A stretch of 64,000 bases of DNA from Thermoanaerobaculia bacterium (GCA_022071945.1 JAJVIN010000046.1:62001-126000); one strand, 5' to 3'; shown: positions 34,077 to 46,285, counted from the first letter of the stretch. The notes: generated by a model from the sequence alone, not told the origin. A program made the numbers and translations.

Positions 34077-34592
34077 TCAGCCCTCCTTCACCAGCCGCGC
34101 CCGGCGCCGGCCCCAGAGCCGGGCGGGCCACGGGAGGCGCGATGCTCCCATCAGGAAAACGGCCAGAAGTCCGGTGGAGAGCGACCTGAGAAGGATCTCG
34201 GGAAGGGGAGGCGCGACGAGCTCACCCCGCAGGAACCAGAGAAGGCCGGCCACGAGGGCGCTCTGGAGGGCGGCGGAGCCCGCCAGGAGGGCGCCGATGG
34301 CGGCGGGGCGCTCGATGATGACGCGGGATTCGATCGTGGCGAGCAGGTACCCGATCAGGATCTTGCAAAAGGCCTGCAGCCCCAGGAGCCGGGGGGGCGT
34401 GGTGAGACTGTCTTCCAGAAGACCCGCGGCCAGCCCCGTCAGCATGGCCCGGATCGGATAGCCCCCGCGGGCGGCGAAGGCGACGGGAAGGACGAAGAGA
34501 TCCGGCGTGACCGGGACCCGGCTCCCTCCCGCGGCGATCGTGCCGAGGAGCGCGGCGAAAAGCCCCGCCACGAGCTTGAGCCAGAACGTCAT
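34077..34592 (-). CDS. mreD: Rod-shape-determining protein MreD
   Basis: A 171-residue, very hydrophobic protein with about five transmembrane helices and a basic C-terminus (RLWGRRRARLVKEG). Size, hydropathy and position between mreC and mrdA identify it; MreD sequences themselves are poorly conserved. TPDLFVLPVAFAARGG and AAGLLEDSL near residues 28-63 fit the family. It belongs to the MreBCD-RodA-PBP2 elongasome in the inner membrane. Confidence 0.92.
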   Translation of the reverse strand: MTFWLKLVAGLFAALLGTIAAGGSRVPVTPDLFVLPVAFAARGGYPIRAMLTGLAAGLLEDSLTTPPRLLGLQAFCKILIGYLLATIESRVIIERPAAIGALLAGSAALQSALVAGLLWFLRGELVAPPLPEILLRSLSTGLLAVFLMGASRLPWPARLWGRRRARLVKEG

Positions 34593-34598
34593 CTCTTC

Positions 34599-35492
34599 TC
34601 AGGGCCTCCGTGTCTTGTCCGGTGCCTTGGCCGGGGACAGCGGGACCGGGGCGGTCTCGGCCGCGCCGCTTGCGGGCAGCGGCGGCAGAACGAACACCAG
34701 GGACTCCCTCTGCGGATCGGAGTAGGGACGCACGGGGAGATCGAGGAAGATCGACGGTCCCCCGCCCCGGACCGCCTCGATCGTCCCGAGAGGGATGTCT
34801 TTGGGATAGACGCCGTCCGTTCCGGAGGTGATGACGGGCTCGCCTGGAACCACGTCCGCGATGGCCGGAACGTAAAGGACGACGATCCTGCCGGACCCGT
34901 CTCCGCGAGCGACCGCCGTCCGGCCGCTGCGCGTCAGGACGACCCCCGCCGCCGCCATCCTGTCGGAGAGAAGCTGGACGCGCGAGGTCGTCGTGCCCGT
35001 GCTCACCACGCGTCCGACAAGTCCGTTCATGCCCAAGACTATGCACCCATCGCGCAGGCCCGACGAGCTCCCCCTGTCGAGAAGGGCCGAGTGAAACGGC
35101 CCCACGTTCTCGAGCGAGAGCAGCCTCGCCGTCTGCGTTCCGGAGGGAAGAGGCGGAGTCCCCCCTAGCTTCTCGAGGACCTTGCGCTTCTCCTCCTCGG
35201 CGTCTCGCAGGCGCCAGAGCTCCGCGCTGAGACGTTCGAGCTCGGACTTCAACCGGCTGTTTTCCTGCTGCAGGCTCACGCGGGTCCGGAACCAGCCCTC
35301 GAGGTCCCGGTAGCCGTCCCGGACGCCTTCCACGATCCCGAGGCCGAGACCCGACAGGTCGAGGAGGAGCGTCTCCGCTACCGTGTGGCCGGTCGGGCGC
35401 CGGGCCTGGAACGAGAGCCCGACGACACAGGCCGCGAGCAGGGCCGCCAGGGTGATGGCGGACCGCTTCTGGGAGACCGGGACGGCACTCAT
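34599..35492 (-). CDS. mreC: Rod-shape-determining protein MreC
   Basis: A 297-residue bitopic protein: one transmembrane helix (about 13-28), a coiled coil (about 70-110, QQENSRLKSELERLSAELWR), then two beta domains. Typical segments are RDGCIVLGMNGLVGRVVST and VVPGEPVITSGTDGVYPKDIPLGTI. MreC activates PBP2 and links MreB to cell-wall enzymes. The C-terminus after about 265 is Pro/Ala-rich. It starts 24 bases after the mreB stop. Confidence 0.95.
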   Translation of the reverse strand: MSAVPVSQKRSAITLAALLAACVVGLSFQARRPTGHTVAETLLLDLSGLGLGIVEGVRDGYRDLEGWFRTRVSLQQENSRLKSELERLSAELWRLRDAEEEKRKVLEKLGGTPPLPSGTQTARLLSLENVGPFHSALLDRGSSSGLRDGCIVLGMNGLVGRVVSTGTTTSRVQLLSDRMAAAGVVLTRSGRTAVARGDGSGRIVVLYVPAIADVVPGEPVITSGTDGVYPKDIPLGTIEAVRGGGPSIFLDLPVRPYSDPQRESLVFVLPPLPASGAAETAPVPLSPAKAPDKTRRP

Positions 35493-35516
35493 CCCCTCAC
35501 CGAGACAAAGAACAGG

Positions 35517-38058
<2,542 letters not shown>

Positions 38059-38120
38059 AGAAGAGCGGTCGTCCGAGCCGGCCCTGGAAGCTCTGGAGTT
38101 TACTCCAGCGCGCGGGTCTC

Positions 38121-38149
38121 TTTACCATGAGGGATCCCTGAGCTATCTT
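38121..38149 (+). promoter_or_regulatory. Candidate promoter of the ppiD-like gene
   Basis: TTTACC (38121-38126), 17 bases, TATCTT (38144-38149). The predicted start would be near 38156, 47 bases before the ATG. The TATCTT hexamer is the same -10 variant as in front of the tRNA-Glu and tRNA-Pro genes. Confidence 0.4.
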
Positions 38150-38202
38150 TCGAGTTTCGCACGCCACTTGCGGGGCGGGTGCGGCCCGCCCGCGGAGAAT
38201 AA

Positions 38203-40146
38203 ATGCTCAAGACCTTCAGGGATAACTTCAAACGGCTCAAATGGATCCTCTGGGCTGTCATCGCCGTCTTCATCGTCTTCGTCTTCGTCGACTGGGGAAT
38301 GGGGACGACTCGGGTCGACACGAACGCCGAAACCGCGGCCGAAATCGGCGGCTACAAGATCAGCGTGGCAGAGTTCCAGAGAGAATACCGCGACACCGAG
38401 CAGCGGTACCGCCAGATGTACGGCGGGAATCTGAACGCGGACATGCTGCAAGCCCTCAACCTGCCCAGCCTCGTGGTCGGCAACATGGTCGACCGCCACA
38501 TCCTCAGGCAGGAGGCCAGCAAGCTGGGCCTCGCGGTCACCGACGACGAGCTCCAGTCCCGCATCCTCAACATGAAGGACTCGCAGGGCCGTCCGATCTT
38601 CCTGCGCGACGGAGCCTTCGTGGGCCAGGAAACCTACCGGCGCGTCCTGGCCTCGGCCCAGATGACCCCGGCGGTCTTCGAGTCCCAGACTCGCGACGAG
38701 ATCCTCATCGAGAAGCTCAACCGCTTCTACACGAATTCGGCCTTCGTCAGCGATCAGGACGTGCAGGACGACTACGCCTCCCGGATGGTGAAGGCCAAGA
38801 TCTCCTACGTCATGCTCCCCGCGGCGCCCGGAGCCGCCCCGTCCATCTCCGATGCCGAGGCGGAGACCTATTTCAAGGCCAATTCCGCCGAGTACACCCA
38901 GCCCGAGAAGCGGAAGGCGAAGTACCTCGTGGTCGAGACGGCCAAGCTCCGCGCCAACATCACGGTCACGGACGCCGAGATCGCGGCGGACTACTCCGCC
39001 AACGCGGCCCAGTACCGCACCCAGGAGGAAGTGAGCGCCCGTCACATCCTCTACAAGTCGGACGGCACGCCCCAGCAGGATGAGGCCGCCAAGGCCAAGG
39101 CCGAGGCCGCTCTGAAGAAGCTTCGGGCCGGGGCGGACTTCGCCGAGCTGGCCAAGAACGAGTCGGAGGACCCGGGATCCAAGACCCTCGGGGGCGACCT
39201 CGGATCCTTCGGCCGCGGCCGCATGGTCAAGGAGTTCGAGGAGGCGGCCTTCGGTGCCAACCCCGGCGACCTCACCGGCCCCATCAAGACTCCGTTCGGA
39301 TACCACATCATCCAGGTCAGCGCCAAAACCCCCGAGCGGGTCCAGCCGGTGTTCGAGGTGGCCCCCGCCATTCGCGCCCGCCTGCAGGAAAAGAAGGCCT
39401 CCGACGAAGCCCGCCGTCAGGCGTCGGCCCTCGTCGAGCGCGTCAAGAAACTCGGGAAGAAGCCCTCCGATGACGAGCTGCGGCGCCTGACCGACGCCGT
39501 CGTCACCTTCAACGAGACGGAGTTCATCTCCCGGGACAGCCCGGCCACGGGAGTCGGGAGCCTCAAGTTCAACGAGACCCTGTTCGGGCTCGGCGCCGGC
39601 GAGGTGTCGACGGCCCCGGTCACGACGAACAAGGGCGAGGCCATCGTGAAGCTCGCCGAGGTCAAGCCCGCCGGGATCCCGACCTTTGCCGAGGTCAAGC
39701 CGCGAGTCATCGCCGACATGGCCCGCAAGAAGCAGGAAGAGGCCGCCGTGGCGGCGCTGAAGGCCGAGATGGGCCCTGAAGCCAGCCTGGAATCGATCGC
39801 GCAGAAGCTCAACCTGAAGATCGAGACCCCCGACGCCTTCGCCAAGTCCGGCCCGATCGCCAGCCTCGGCAACCCGAAGGCCCTCGTCGACGCCGTCTTC
39901 GCCGGCAACCCCGGCGAGTTCAAGGGACCCATCTTCGTCCAGGGCCACGGCGCGGTCGCCTTCAAGATCCTCGAGAAAAACCCCCTCGACGAGAAGGCCT
40001 TCGCGACCGAGAAGGACTCGATCCGCGAACGGCTGAAGACCCAGAAGGCCATGCGCCTCCTGCAGGCCATGCTCAACCAGCGCAAGGAGCAGGAGAAGGT
40101 GAAGATCAACCCCGACGTCATTTCCCGCTTTGGCGGGCGTGCGTAA
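38203..40146 (+). CDS. PpiD/SurA-like peptidyl-prolyl isomerase chaperone
   Basis: A 647-residue membrane-anchored periplasmic chaperone. One transmembrane helix (13-30) follows a basic N-terminus. A SurA_N-like helical domain (45-250) comes next, and a parvulin domain (about 275-370) with VSARHILYKS, GGDLGSFGRGRMVKEFEEAAF and TPFGYHIIQV. A second parvulin-like remnant follows toward the C-terminus. It assists folding of outer-membrane proteins leaving the Sec translocon. The GGAG site is 5 bases before the ATG. A strong terminator follows. Confidence 0.9.
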   Translation: MLKTFRDNFKRLKWILWAVIAVFIVFVFVDWGMGTTRVDTNAETAAEIGGYKISVAEFQREYRDTEQRYRQMYGGNLNADMLQALNLPSLVVGNMVDRHILRQEASKLGLAVTDDELQSRILNMKDSQGRPIFLRDGAFVGQETYRRVLASAQMTPAVFESQTRDEILIEKLNRFYTNSAFVSDQDVQDDYASRMVKAKISYVMLPAAPGAAPSISDAEAETYFKANSAEYTQPEKRKAKYLVVETAKLRANITVTDAEIAADYSANAAQYRTQEEVSARHILYKSDGTPQQDEAAKAKAEAALKKLRAGADFAELAKNESEDPGSKTLGGDLGSFGRGRMVKEFEEAAFGANPGDLTGPIKTPFGYHIIQVSAKTPERVQPVFEVAPAIRARLQEKKASDEARRQASALVERVKKLGKKPSDDELRRLTDAVVTFNETEFISRDSPATGVGSLKFNETLFGLGAGEVSTAPVTTNKGEAIVKLAEVKPAGIPTFAEVKPRVIADMARKKQEEAAVAALKAEMGPEASLESIAQKLNLKIETPDAFAKSGPIASLGNPKALVDAVFAGNPGEFKGPIFVQGHGAVAFKILEKNPLDEKAFATEKDSIRERLKTQKAMRLLQAMLNQRKEQEKVKINPDVISRFGGRA

Positions 40147-40174
40147 GGACAACGGGAACCTCCACCCCGGAGCC

Positions 40175-40210
40175 GGGGAGACGCCTGGGGGCGTCTCCCC
40201 TTCTCCTTTT
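40175..40210 (+). terminator. Intrinsic terminator after the ppiD-like gene
   Basis: An 11-bp perfect stem GGGGAGACGCC/GGCGTCTCCCC with loop TGGG (40175-40200), followed by TTCTCCTTTT. It separates the ppiD-like gene from ruvA. Confidence 0.85.
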
Positions 40211-40230
40211 GGACCGTTGCGAGAGCAGGC

Positions 40231-40830
40231 ATGATCGGACGCCTCTCGGGACTCCTCACGGAGGTCCGGCCCGACCGCGTCATCGTCGAGACGGGCGGAA
40301 TCGGATGGGAGCTCCAGATTCCGATGAGCACGTTTTCCCTCCTGCCGCCCTCCGGCAAGCCCGTCGCCCTCCACGTCTACACCCACGTCCGGGAGGACGC
40401 CATCCAGCTCTTCGGCTTCCTGAGCGCCGAGGAACGCCGCCTCTTCGAGAAACTCCTCGCCGTCTCCGGGATCGGTCCCAAGGTTGCCCTGGGCATCCTC
40501 TCGGGCTTGCCGGTTCCAGACTTCGTGCACGCGGTCACGGTCAAGAACATCCCCCTCCTCTGCACCATCCCCGGGGTGGGCAGAAAGCTCGCGGAGCGGC
40601 TGGCGCTCGAGCTGAAGGACAGGGTGGCCGGCATGGGAACCGGGCCGGAGTCCAGGGTCTCGTCTGGACCTGTACAGGGTGAGGCAGCCAGGGACGCCAC
40701 CGATGCGCTCGTGAATCTCGGGTACAAGCCGCCCCAGGCCGAGGCGGCGGTCGCCGCGGCCCTCAAGTCGACTCCCTCGGGTGACCTCCAGTCCCTGCTC
40801 CAGGCGGCCCTCCGGTCGCTCGCGAAGTGA
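40231..40830 (+). CDS. ruvA: Holliday junction DNA helicase subunit RuvA
   Basis: A 199-residue protein: N-terminal OB fold (1-65), tandem helix-hairpin-helix (about 72-130, KLLAVSGIGPKVALGIL, IPGVGRKLAERLALEL) and C-terminal UBA-like domain III (about 150-199) that contacts RuvB. It binds four-way junctions and loads RuvB for branch migration. It is 6 bases ahead of ruvB. RuvC is not in the window. Confidence 0.96.
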   Translation: MIGRLSGLLTEVRPDRVIVETGGIGWELQIPMSTFSLLPPSGKPVALHVYTHVREDAIQLFGFLSAEERRLFEKLLAVSGIGPKVALGILSGLPVPDFVHAVTVKNIPLLCTIPGVGRKLAERLALELKDRVAGMGTGPESRVSSGPVQGEAARDATDALVNLGYKPPQAEAAVAAALKSTPSGDLQSLLQAALRSLAK

Positions 40831-40836
40831 GGCGAG

Positions 40837-41862
40837 ATGGATCCACGTATGGTCTCCGGTATCCCTTCTCCGGGCGAGGACGACTCGGAGGTGACCCTCC
40901 GGCCTCAAGTCCTCACCGAGTTCGTCGGTCAGCCAAAACTGAAGGAGACCCTGGGCGTCTTCATCGAGGCGGCCCGCAGGAGACGCGAGCCGCTCGACCA
41001 CGTTCTCCTGTTCGGACCGCCCGGCCTGGGCAAGACGACCCTCGCTCACATCATCGCCCGGGAGATGGGCGCCCAGATCCGCGTCACGGCCGGACCCGTT
41101 CTCGAGAAGGCCGGTGATCTCGCCGCGATCCTGACGAACCTCGGGCCCGGTGACGTCCTGTTCATCGACGAGATCCACAGGGTCCCGGCCTCGGTCGAGG
41201 AAATCCTCTATCCCGCGATGGAAGACGGCAAGCTCGACCTCGTCATCGGGACGGGGCCCGGGGCGAGGACGGTGGAGTTGAAGCTTTCGCCCTTCACACT
41301 GGTCGGGGCGACGACACGGGCCGGACTCCTCTCCCAGCCGTTCGCCGCCCGCTTCGGGATCTCGCACCGCCTCAACTACTACGACCTCGACGCGATCCGC
41401 AGGATCATCCTGAGGTCGGCACAGCTCCTCGGCTGCCCGATCGAACCGGAAGGCGCCGAGGAGATCGGGAGAAGATCGCGTGGAACCCCGCGCGTCGCCA
41501 ACAGGCTTCTGCGCCGCGTGAGGGACTACGCGGAGGTGGGCGGGGCGAGCTCCATCACGGCCGGGGGGGCGCGGTCCGCCCTGGACAAGCTCGAGGTCGA
41601 CAGCTTCGGTCTCGACGAAGTCGACCGCCGGATCCTCGTCACCATCATCGAGCGCTTCTCGGGCGGGCCCGTGGGCCTTTCCTCCCTCGCGCATTCCCTG
41701 GGCGAAGACAAGGGAACGCTCGAGGACCTCTACGAACCCTACTTGCTCCAGTCGGGTCTCCTCACACGGACCCCGAAGGGCCGCGTCGCCACGCCGCTTT
41801 CGTACCGCCACCTCGGCTTCACGCCCGGAACGACAGGCGGCCAGGGGACCCTGTTCGGGTGA
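40837..41862 (+). CDS. ruvB: Holliday junction branch-migration ATPase RuvB
   Basis: A 341-residue AAA+ motor. Walker [10 protein letters not shown] (60-68), Walker [10 protein letters not shown], sensor 1 LVGATTRAG, arginine-finger region FAARFG and the C-terminal winged helix ([15 protein letters not shown] at the end) are intact. It pumps DNA through RuvA-bound junctions. Co-transcribed with ruvA; its stop overlaps the next gene's GTG. Confidence 0.97.
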   Translation: MDPRMVSGIPSPGEDDSEVTLRPQVLTEFVGQPKLKETLGVFIEAARRRREPLDHVLLFGPPGLGKTTLAHIIAREMGAQIRVTAGPVLEKAGDLAAILTNLGPGDVLFIDEIHRVPASVEEILYPAMEDGKLDLVIGTGPGARTVELKLSPFTLVGATTRAGLLSQPFAARFGISHRLNYYDLDAIRRIILRSAQLLGCPIEPEGAEEIGRRSRGTPRVANRLLRRVRDYAEVGGASSITAGGARSALDKLEVDSFGLDEVDRRILVTIIERFSGGPVGLSSLAHSLGEDKGTLEDLYEPYLLQSGLLTRTPKGRVATPLSYRHLGFTPGTTGGQGTLFG

Positions 41863-42764
41863 AGAGCGGCCTTCTCATCTACAACCCGAAGGCCGGGGGA
41901 CGGGACCGGACGGATGAGATCGGCCGCCTCGTCGAATGGGCGGCCCAAGAGGGCTTCGCCCTGCGGAGCGCCCCGACCGCCGGTCCGCGCGATGCGACGC
42001 GGCTCGCCCGTGAAGGTTTGGAGGATCGGCCCGACGTGATCGTCGTCGCGGGGGGAGACGGCACGATCGGGGAAGCCGCCGAGGCCGTTGCCGGAAGCGA
42101 GATCCCGCTGGCGATCTACCCGGCGGGGACCACGAACGTCCTGGGCCGCCAGTTCGGAATCAGGACCCCCGGTCTCGCCCGCGAGGCCATCCTTTCCTCG
42201 GAGCGGCGGCCGCTGGCCGTGTGGCCCACCACGGGCAGGGTGAGCCTGATCGGCGTCGGGGTCGGTTTCGATGCCCGCGTCATGATCCGGACGATCCCGC
42301 TCCTGAAGAAGTGGTTCGGCCGGACCGGGATCGGATACACCGCCACCCTGGAATGGCTGAAGTACGAGTTTCCGCCGATCGAGATCACGGGTGTCGATGC
42401 GTCCGGCTCCCCGTTCAAGAGGGAGGCCACGTTCGCCGTTTCCGCCAACGTGCCTCGCTACGGGGGCGACCCGATCCTCTCGCCCTTCGTGGACCCGGGC
42501 TCTGACCTTCTCGACCTGGTCCTCTTCTCGGGCCGGACGAAGGGCTCCCTGATTCGCTTTTATCATCTTCTGTCCCGCGGGAAGGCCGAGCATCTCTCCT
42601 TGGACGTCGTCGAGAGGCTTCCCGTCCGGCAGTTCACCGCTCGCTCCCTCGCGGGCTATGAGCTCGACTTCCAGGTGGATGGCGACGGGGCCGGCCTCAC
42701 TCCCGTGACCGTCGGGCCCTCGGCGGGCCACGTCTGGCTCCAGGTTCCCTCCCGTAAAGGGTAG
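41859..42764 (+). CDS. Diacylglycerol/sphingosine kinase-family lipid kinase
   Basis: A 301-residue YegS/DgkB-like lipid kinase. The nucleotide motif GGDGTIGEA (65-73), IYNPKAGG near the N-terminus, [14 protein letters not shown], and the C-terminal VDGDGAG are the family signatures; the catalytic acid region LDLVLFSG is present. It would phosphorylate diacylglycerol or a related lipid at the membrane. The GTG start overlaps the ruvB stop as GTGA, so the two are coupled, which is an odd partner for a DNA-repair operon. Confidence 0.9.
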   Translation: MKSGLLIYNPKAGGRDRTDEIGRLVEWAAQEGFALRSAPTAGPRDATRLAREGLEDRPDVIVVAGGDGTIGEAAEAVAGSEIPLAIYPAGTTNVLGRQFGIRTPGLAREAILSSERRPLAVWPTTGRVSLIGVGVGFDARVMIRTIPLLKKWFGRTGIGYTATLEWLKYEFPPIEITGVDASGSPFKREATFAVSANVPRYGGDPILSPFVDPGSDLLDLVLFSGRTKGSLIRFYHLLSRGKAEHLSLDVVERLPVRQFTARSLAGYELDFQVDGDGAGLTPVTVGPSAGHVWLQVPSRKG

Positions 42765-42775
42765 GGACCGAGGTC

Positions 42776-43096
42776 CTACCGCCGGGAAGGCGGGAAGGGC
42801 GGAGGAGCGACCCGAGAAAGGGCCGTGGAGAGCTGGCTTGCGAAGACGGCCAGGTCCCGCTCTGCGACGCCGGGCTCGACTTCGAATTCCTTCTCGAGGA
42901 GAGCCACGAGCTCTTCGGCGCCCGTCACCCCTTCACGAAGCCTGTTGACGAGGAACATCCCGGTCTCGTTCATCGTCAGGACCTCTCCCCCGCGGAGGTT
43001 CAAGAGGACGCCGGAGCCATCCCGCAGCGTCGTCATCTTCACGTCTGGCGACAGGAGCAGCGACCTGAGGGGTTCGAGGTTCGGGAGAGCGGCCAT
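42776..43096 (-). CDS. PqqD-like small protein
   Basis: A 106-residue protein with the PqqD-superfamily pattern: a beta segment (DGSGVLLNLRGGEVLTMNETG) followed by helices (FLVNRLREGVTGAEELVALL and a final helix). PqqD-type proteins bind precursor peptides for radical SAM or other RiPP maturases. No maturase or precursor peptide lies next to it, so it is an orphan. I used the ATG at 43096; a TTG 30 bases upstream is possible. It is convergent with the lipid kinase. Confidence 0.7.
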   Translation of the reverse strand: MAALPNLEPLRSLLLSPDVKMTTLRDGSGVLLNLRGGEVLTMNETGMFLVNRLREGVTGAEELVALLEKEFEVEPGVAERDLAVFASQLSTALSRVAPPPFPPSRR

Positions 43097-43213
43097 GGCC
43101 TTTTTCGGCGCCGAGGATAGCAGCAAGTCCGGCCCCCGGGTTTCGGCTCGACATCGGCTAAAGTAGGCGCGCCGCGGCCGGGGCGGCCTCGAAAGTCACC
43201 GCGAGGAAGGCAG

Positions 43214-43777
43214 TTGAGGAGCTTTTCGCACATCGCCGGCGTCGACGACGGCCCGTTCGTGAAGGGGCGCCGAAGAGACGTTCTCGTCGTGGCCACCATC
43301 TTCTCCGGCTCCGTTCTGACCGGCGTTCTGACGACGACCGTCCGGCAGGATGGCAGGAACTCCACGGAACGGCTGGTCTCGCTGTTCATGGAGTCCAAAT
43401 GGGCCCCCCAGCTGCAGCTCGTCATGTTGCAGGGCGTCTCGCTCGGGGGCTTCAACGTCGTGGACGTCACCACGCTCGCCCTTGAAACCGGGTTGCCGGT
43501 CCTGGTCGTCTCCCGCAAGCAGCCCGACTTCTCGACGATCAGGGAAGCCCTCACGGAGAAGGTTCCTGGCGGCAAGGGCAAGTGGGCGCTCGTCGAGAAG
43601 CTGGGGAAGATGGAGAGGATCGGGCCCGTCTTCGTTCAGCGGACCGGTCTGACATCCGAGGAGGCTGCCGAGGTGATCCGCCGCACGGCCATCAACGGGA
43701 ACATCCCCGAGCCGCTGCGGACGGCTCATCTCATCGCGGGGGGCCTCGTGACGGGCCAGAGCCGCGGCCGAACCTGA
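43214..43777 (+). CDS. DUF99 family protein
   Basis: A 187-residue protein of the DUF99 family, distantly related to endonuclease V. The family opening GVDDGPF, the segment TIFSGSVLTGVLTT, and LQGVSLGGFNVVDVTTL match. DUF99 is common in archaea and scattered in bacteria; its function is not established. The start is TTG at 43214 with GAGGAAGG 4 bases ahead. It is divergent from the PqqD-like gene with 117 bases between. Confidence 0.8.
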   Translation: MRSFSHIAGVDDGPFVKGRRRDVLVVATIFSGSVLTGVLTTTVRQDGRNSTERLVSLFMESKWAPQLQLVMLQGVSLGGFNVVDVTTLALETGLPVLVVSRKQPDFSTIREALTEKVPGGKGKWALVEKLGKMERIGPVFVQRTGLTSEEAAEVIRRTAINGNIPEPLRTAHLIAGGLVTGQSRGRT

Positions 43778-43840
43778 GACTGACTCGCCAGATCATCCCC
43801 TCCCCGTAACCCGGGTCATCGACACGCCTGTCATTCGGGC

Positions 43841-43869
43841 TTGACGAGACGAACGCACTCCTCCATTAT
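43841..43869 (+). promoter_or_regulatory. Promoter of the apbE operon
   Basis: TTGACG (43841-43846), 17 bases, CATTAT (43864-43869). The predicted start is about 6 bases before the apbE ATG, and no Shine-Dalgarno is visible there, so the mRNA may be nearly leaderless. Confidence 0.45.
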
Positions 43870-43881
43870 CCTTCTCAACTT

Positions 43882-44958
43882 ATGAGACTCAGTCTCAGTC
43901 TTCTCGTACTCTTCGGTCTCCTGGCGGCCTCTCCCCTCCCGGCCTCTCCCGCCCAGGGGGCGGATCCGTGTCCCGGCGGCAGCGAGCCGGCCGTGCGCGC
44001 CCGGTACCTGATGGGGACCGTCCTCGAGGTCCGGCTGTGGGTTTCCCCGGACGAGTCCAGCGCCAGCGCCCTCGCCGAAGCCGTCTTCTCGGAGGTCTCC
44101 CGGATCGAGCGCGTGGCCTCGACCTGGAGGGACGACTCGGAACTCTTCCGCCTCCAAGAAGGGGCCTGTGGTCCGCAGCTTTCCGAGACCCTCGCGGACC
44201 TTCTCTCCGAGGCGTTCCGGTTCCACCGGGCGACCGCCGGAGCCTTCCATCCCGCGCTCGGGAGCCTCGTCGCCGCCTACGATCTCCGCGGAGAGGGCCG
44301 GTGGCCCACGGATCTCGAGCTCGCCGAGGCCCTCGAAGCGACCCGCCTCGACACGGTCCGGCTCGATCCCGTCGCGAGGCGCCTGGTCCGCAGGGACCCG
44401 AGGCTGAAATTCGATCTGGACGGCATCGCGAAAGGCTGGGCCCTGGACCGAGCGGCCGAGATCCTCAGGCGGGAGGGGGTCCGCACGGCCCTCCTGAACT
44501 TCGGGGGGCAAGTCCTGGCCATCGGTCCACCCGAGCCCTGCGCGCCGTTCTCGATCCGGATCGCTGTTCCTGGTTCCCTGACCTCTCTCCCGAAAGACCT
44601 TCCGCTCAGGGACGGCTCGATCTCGACGTCCTCCAATTCCGAACGAGCCCGGATTCTCGCCGGGAGAAAGGCGGGGCACCTTCTCGACCCTCGAACCGGA
44701 CGCTTCGCCCCGTTCGAGGGATCCGTGTCGGTGCGGGCCCGGACAGCGGCAGCGGCCGATGCGCTGTCCACCGCCCTTTTCGTCTGCGGACCGGAGCCGG
44801 TCCCTTCGTGTCTCTCTGACGAGATGAGGAGAGAAGAGGACGTCGAGGCCGTCTACCTGATTCCCGAGGGCGGGGGTTCGTCTGTCCCCAGGACGCCGGA
44901 GGGTTCACCCGCCCCAAATCCCAGCCGGGCCCTGCCCGGGTCACAAAGCCGAGGTTGA
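43882..44958 (+). CDS. apbE: FAD:protein FMN transferase (ApbE), exported
   Basis: A 358-residue ApbE-family flavin transferase with a signal peptide (1-26, ending SPAQG). It moves FMN from FAD onto a threonine of target proteins outside the cytoplasm. Motifs seen: YLMGTVLEVRLW, FDLDGIAKGWALDRAAEI, LLNFGGQVLAIG, STSSNSER and HLLDPRTGR, which contribute to FAD and magnesium binding. The C-terminal 30 residues are Pro/Ser-rich and unusual. The probable substrate is encoded two genes downstream (46255-46827), which has a TGAT flavinylation site. Starts just after the predicted promoter. Confidence 0.93.
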   Translation: MRLSLSLLVLFGLLAASPLPASPAQGADPCPGGSEPAVRARYLMGTVLEVRLWVSPDESSASALAEAVFSEVSRIERVASTWRDDSELFRLQEGACGPQLSETLADLLSEAFRFHRATAGAFHPALGSLVAAYDLRGEGRWPTDLELAEALEATRLDTVRLDPVARRLVRRDPRLKFDLDGIAKGWALDRAAEILRREGVRTALLNFGGQVLAIGPPEPCAPFSIRIAVPGSLTSLPKDLPLRDGSISTSSNSERARILAGRKAGHLLDPRTGRFAPFEGSVSVRARTAAAADALSTALFVCGPEPVPSCLSDEMRREEDVEAVYLIPEGGGSSVPRTPEGSPAPNPSRALPGSQSRG

Positions 44959-44959
44959 A

Positions 44960-46285
44960 ATGCCGCGAATGACCACAACGGCCGCTCTCCTGGCCCTCTC
45001 TTGCTCCCTGATGGCCCACTGTGCCGTCGCCCAGCCCGTCGAGGCGCAAAAGGAGCCCGCGAAGGAGAGCCCCAGCAACGAAGAACTGGCCCGCCAGATC
45101 GAGGTTCTGACGAAGGAACTCGAGTCGATGAAGCTCGGCGAGGCCGCCACCAAGGACGACGCCGGCCCTGGGAAGGGTGTCTACGGGCTCGGCCCGGCCG
45201 CCTCGAAGGTCTACACCAAGAAACAGGGCCTCTCGATAGGAGGCTACGGAGAGTCGATCTACCAGGCCTTTGAGAGCGAGAAGGAAAACGGAACGGCTGC
45301 CGGCAAGACCAACGAGTGGGACTACCTGCGCGCCGTTCTCTATGTCGGCTGGAAGTTCTCGCCGGTCTTCGTCCTGAACACCGAGATCGAGTACGAGCAC
45401 GCTTCCACGGGGAAGGGGGGCGAGGTGTCCGTCGAGTTCGCGACCCTCGATGCCCTCCTCTCCAGATACGCCAACGTCCGGGCCGGAATGGTCCTGGCTC
45501 CCATGGGTCTCGTCAACGAGATGCACGAGCCGCCGACCTTTCTCGGAGCCAGGAGGCCCGACGTCGAGACCCAGGTCATCCCCTCCACCTGGAGGATGAA
45601 CGGAGTGGGTCTCTTTGGCGAGGCAGGCCCCGTGGCCTACAAGCTGTACGTCACGGAGAGTCTGAACGGAACCGGATTCACCGCCTCCTCGGGTATCCGG
45701 GGGGGACGGCAGAGCGGCGCGCGCGCGAAAGCCGACGATCTGGCCGTGACCGGGCGGGCCGACCTCGTCTCGGTCCCGGGTCTTCTCGCCGGGGTCTCCT
45801 TCTTCACCGGCAACACCGGCCAGGGCCTCGTCGTCGACGGCCGGACCGTGGAAGCCCGCACGACGCTTCTCGACCTTCACGCGGAGTACCGCCACCGCGG
45901 GCTCCAGGTCCGCGGGGTCTTCAGCCGGGGCACCATAGACGACGCCGCCCTCCTGAACAGGGCCGCCGGTCTGACGGGGAACAAGTCGATCGGCGAGACC
46001 ATCGAGGGCTGGTACCTCCAGGGCGGCTACGACGTCTGGCCTCTCCTTTCCGAGAACGTCTCGACGGCCCTGACACCCTTCGTCCGCTATGAGGAGGTCG
46101 ACACGCAGAAGTCCGTGCCGGCCGGCTTCTCTAAGGACCCGGCCAACGACCGGACGATCCTGACGGCGGGCCTCGACTTCAAACCCCTTCCCCAGATCGC
46201 CGTGAAGCTCGACTACCAGAGTTACAAGAACGAAGCCAAGACCGGGATCTCGCAGTGGAACTTCGCCATCGGCTACCTCTTCTAA
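44960..46285 (+). CDS. Outer-membrane porin-like protein with N-terminal coiled coil
   Basis: A 441-residue exported protein. The signal peptide is 1-24 (cleavage after CAVA). A short helical, coiled segment (about 35-58, NEELARQIEVLTKELESM) precedes a beta-barrel-like region with alternating aromatic strands and a terminal aromatic residue (QWNFAIGYLF), as in phosphate-selective porins O/P. The coiled N-terminus could reach the peptidoglycan. It begins 2 bases after apbE ends and its end overlaps the FMN-binding protein gene by 31 bases. It may pass small molecules or ions needed by the flavin system. Confidence 0.8.
   Translation: MPRMTTTAALLALSCSLMAHCAVAQPVEAQKEPAKESPSNEELARQIEVLTKELESMKLGEAATKDDAGPGKGVYGLGPAASKVYTKKQGLSIGGYGESIYQAFESEKENGTAAGKTNEWDYLRAVLYVGWKFSPVFVLNTEIEYEHASTGKGGEVSVEFATLDALLSRYANVRAGMVLAPMGLVNEMHEPPTFLGARRPDVETQVIPSTWRMNGVGLFGEAGPVAYKLYVTESLNGTGFTASSGIRGGRQSGARAKADDLAVTGRADLVSVPGLLAGVSFFTGNTGQGLVVDGRTVEARTTLLDLHAEYRHRGLQVRGVFSRGTIDDAALLNRAAGLTGNKSIGETIEGWYLQGGYDVWPLLSENVSTALTPFVRYEEVDTQKSVPAGFSKDPANDRTILTAGLDFKPLPQIAVKLDYQSYKNEAKTGISQWNFAIGYLF

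Noticed and set aside
38143-41811. A 1222-codon minus-strand frame across ppiD, ruvA and ruvB
   Set aside because: Same cause; the plus-strand genes have intact motifs and ribosome sites.
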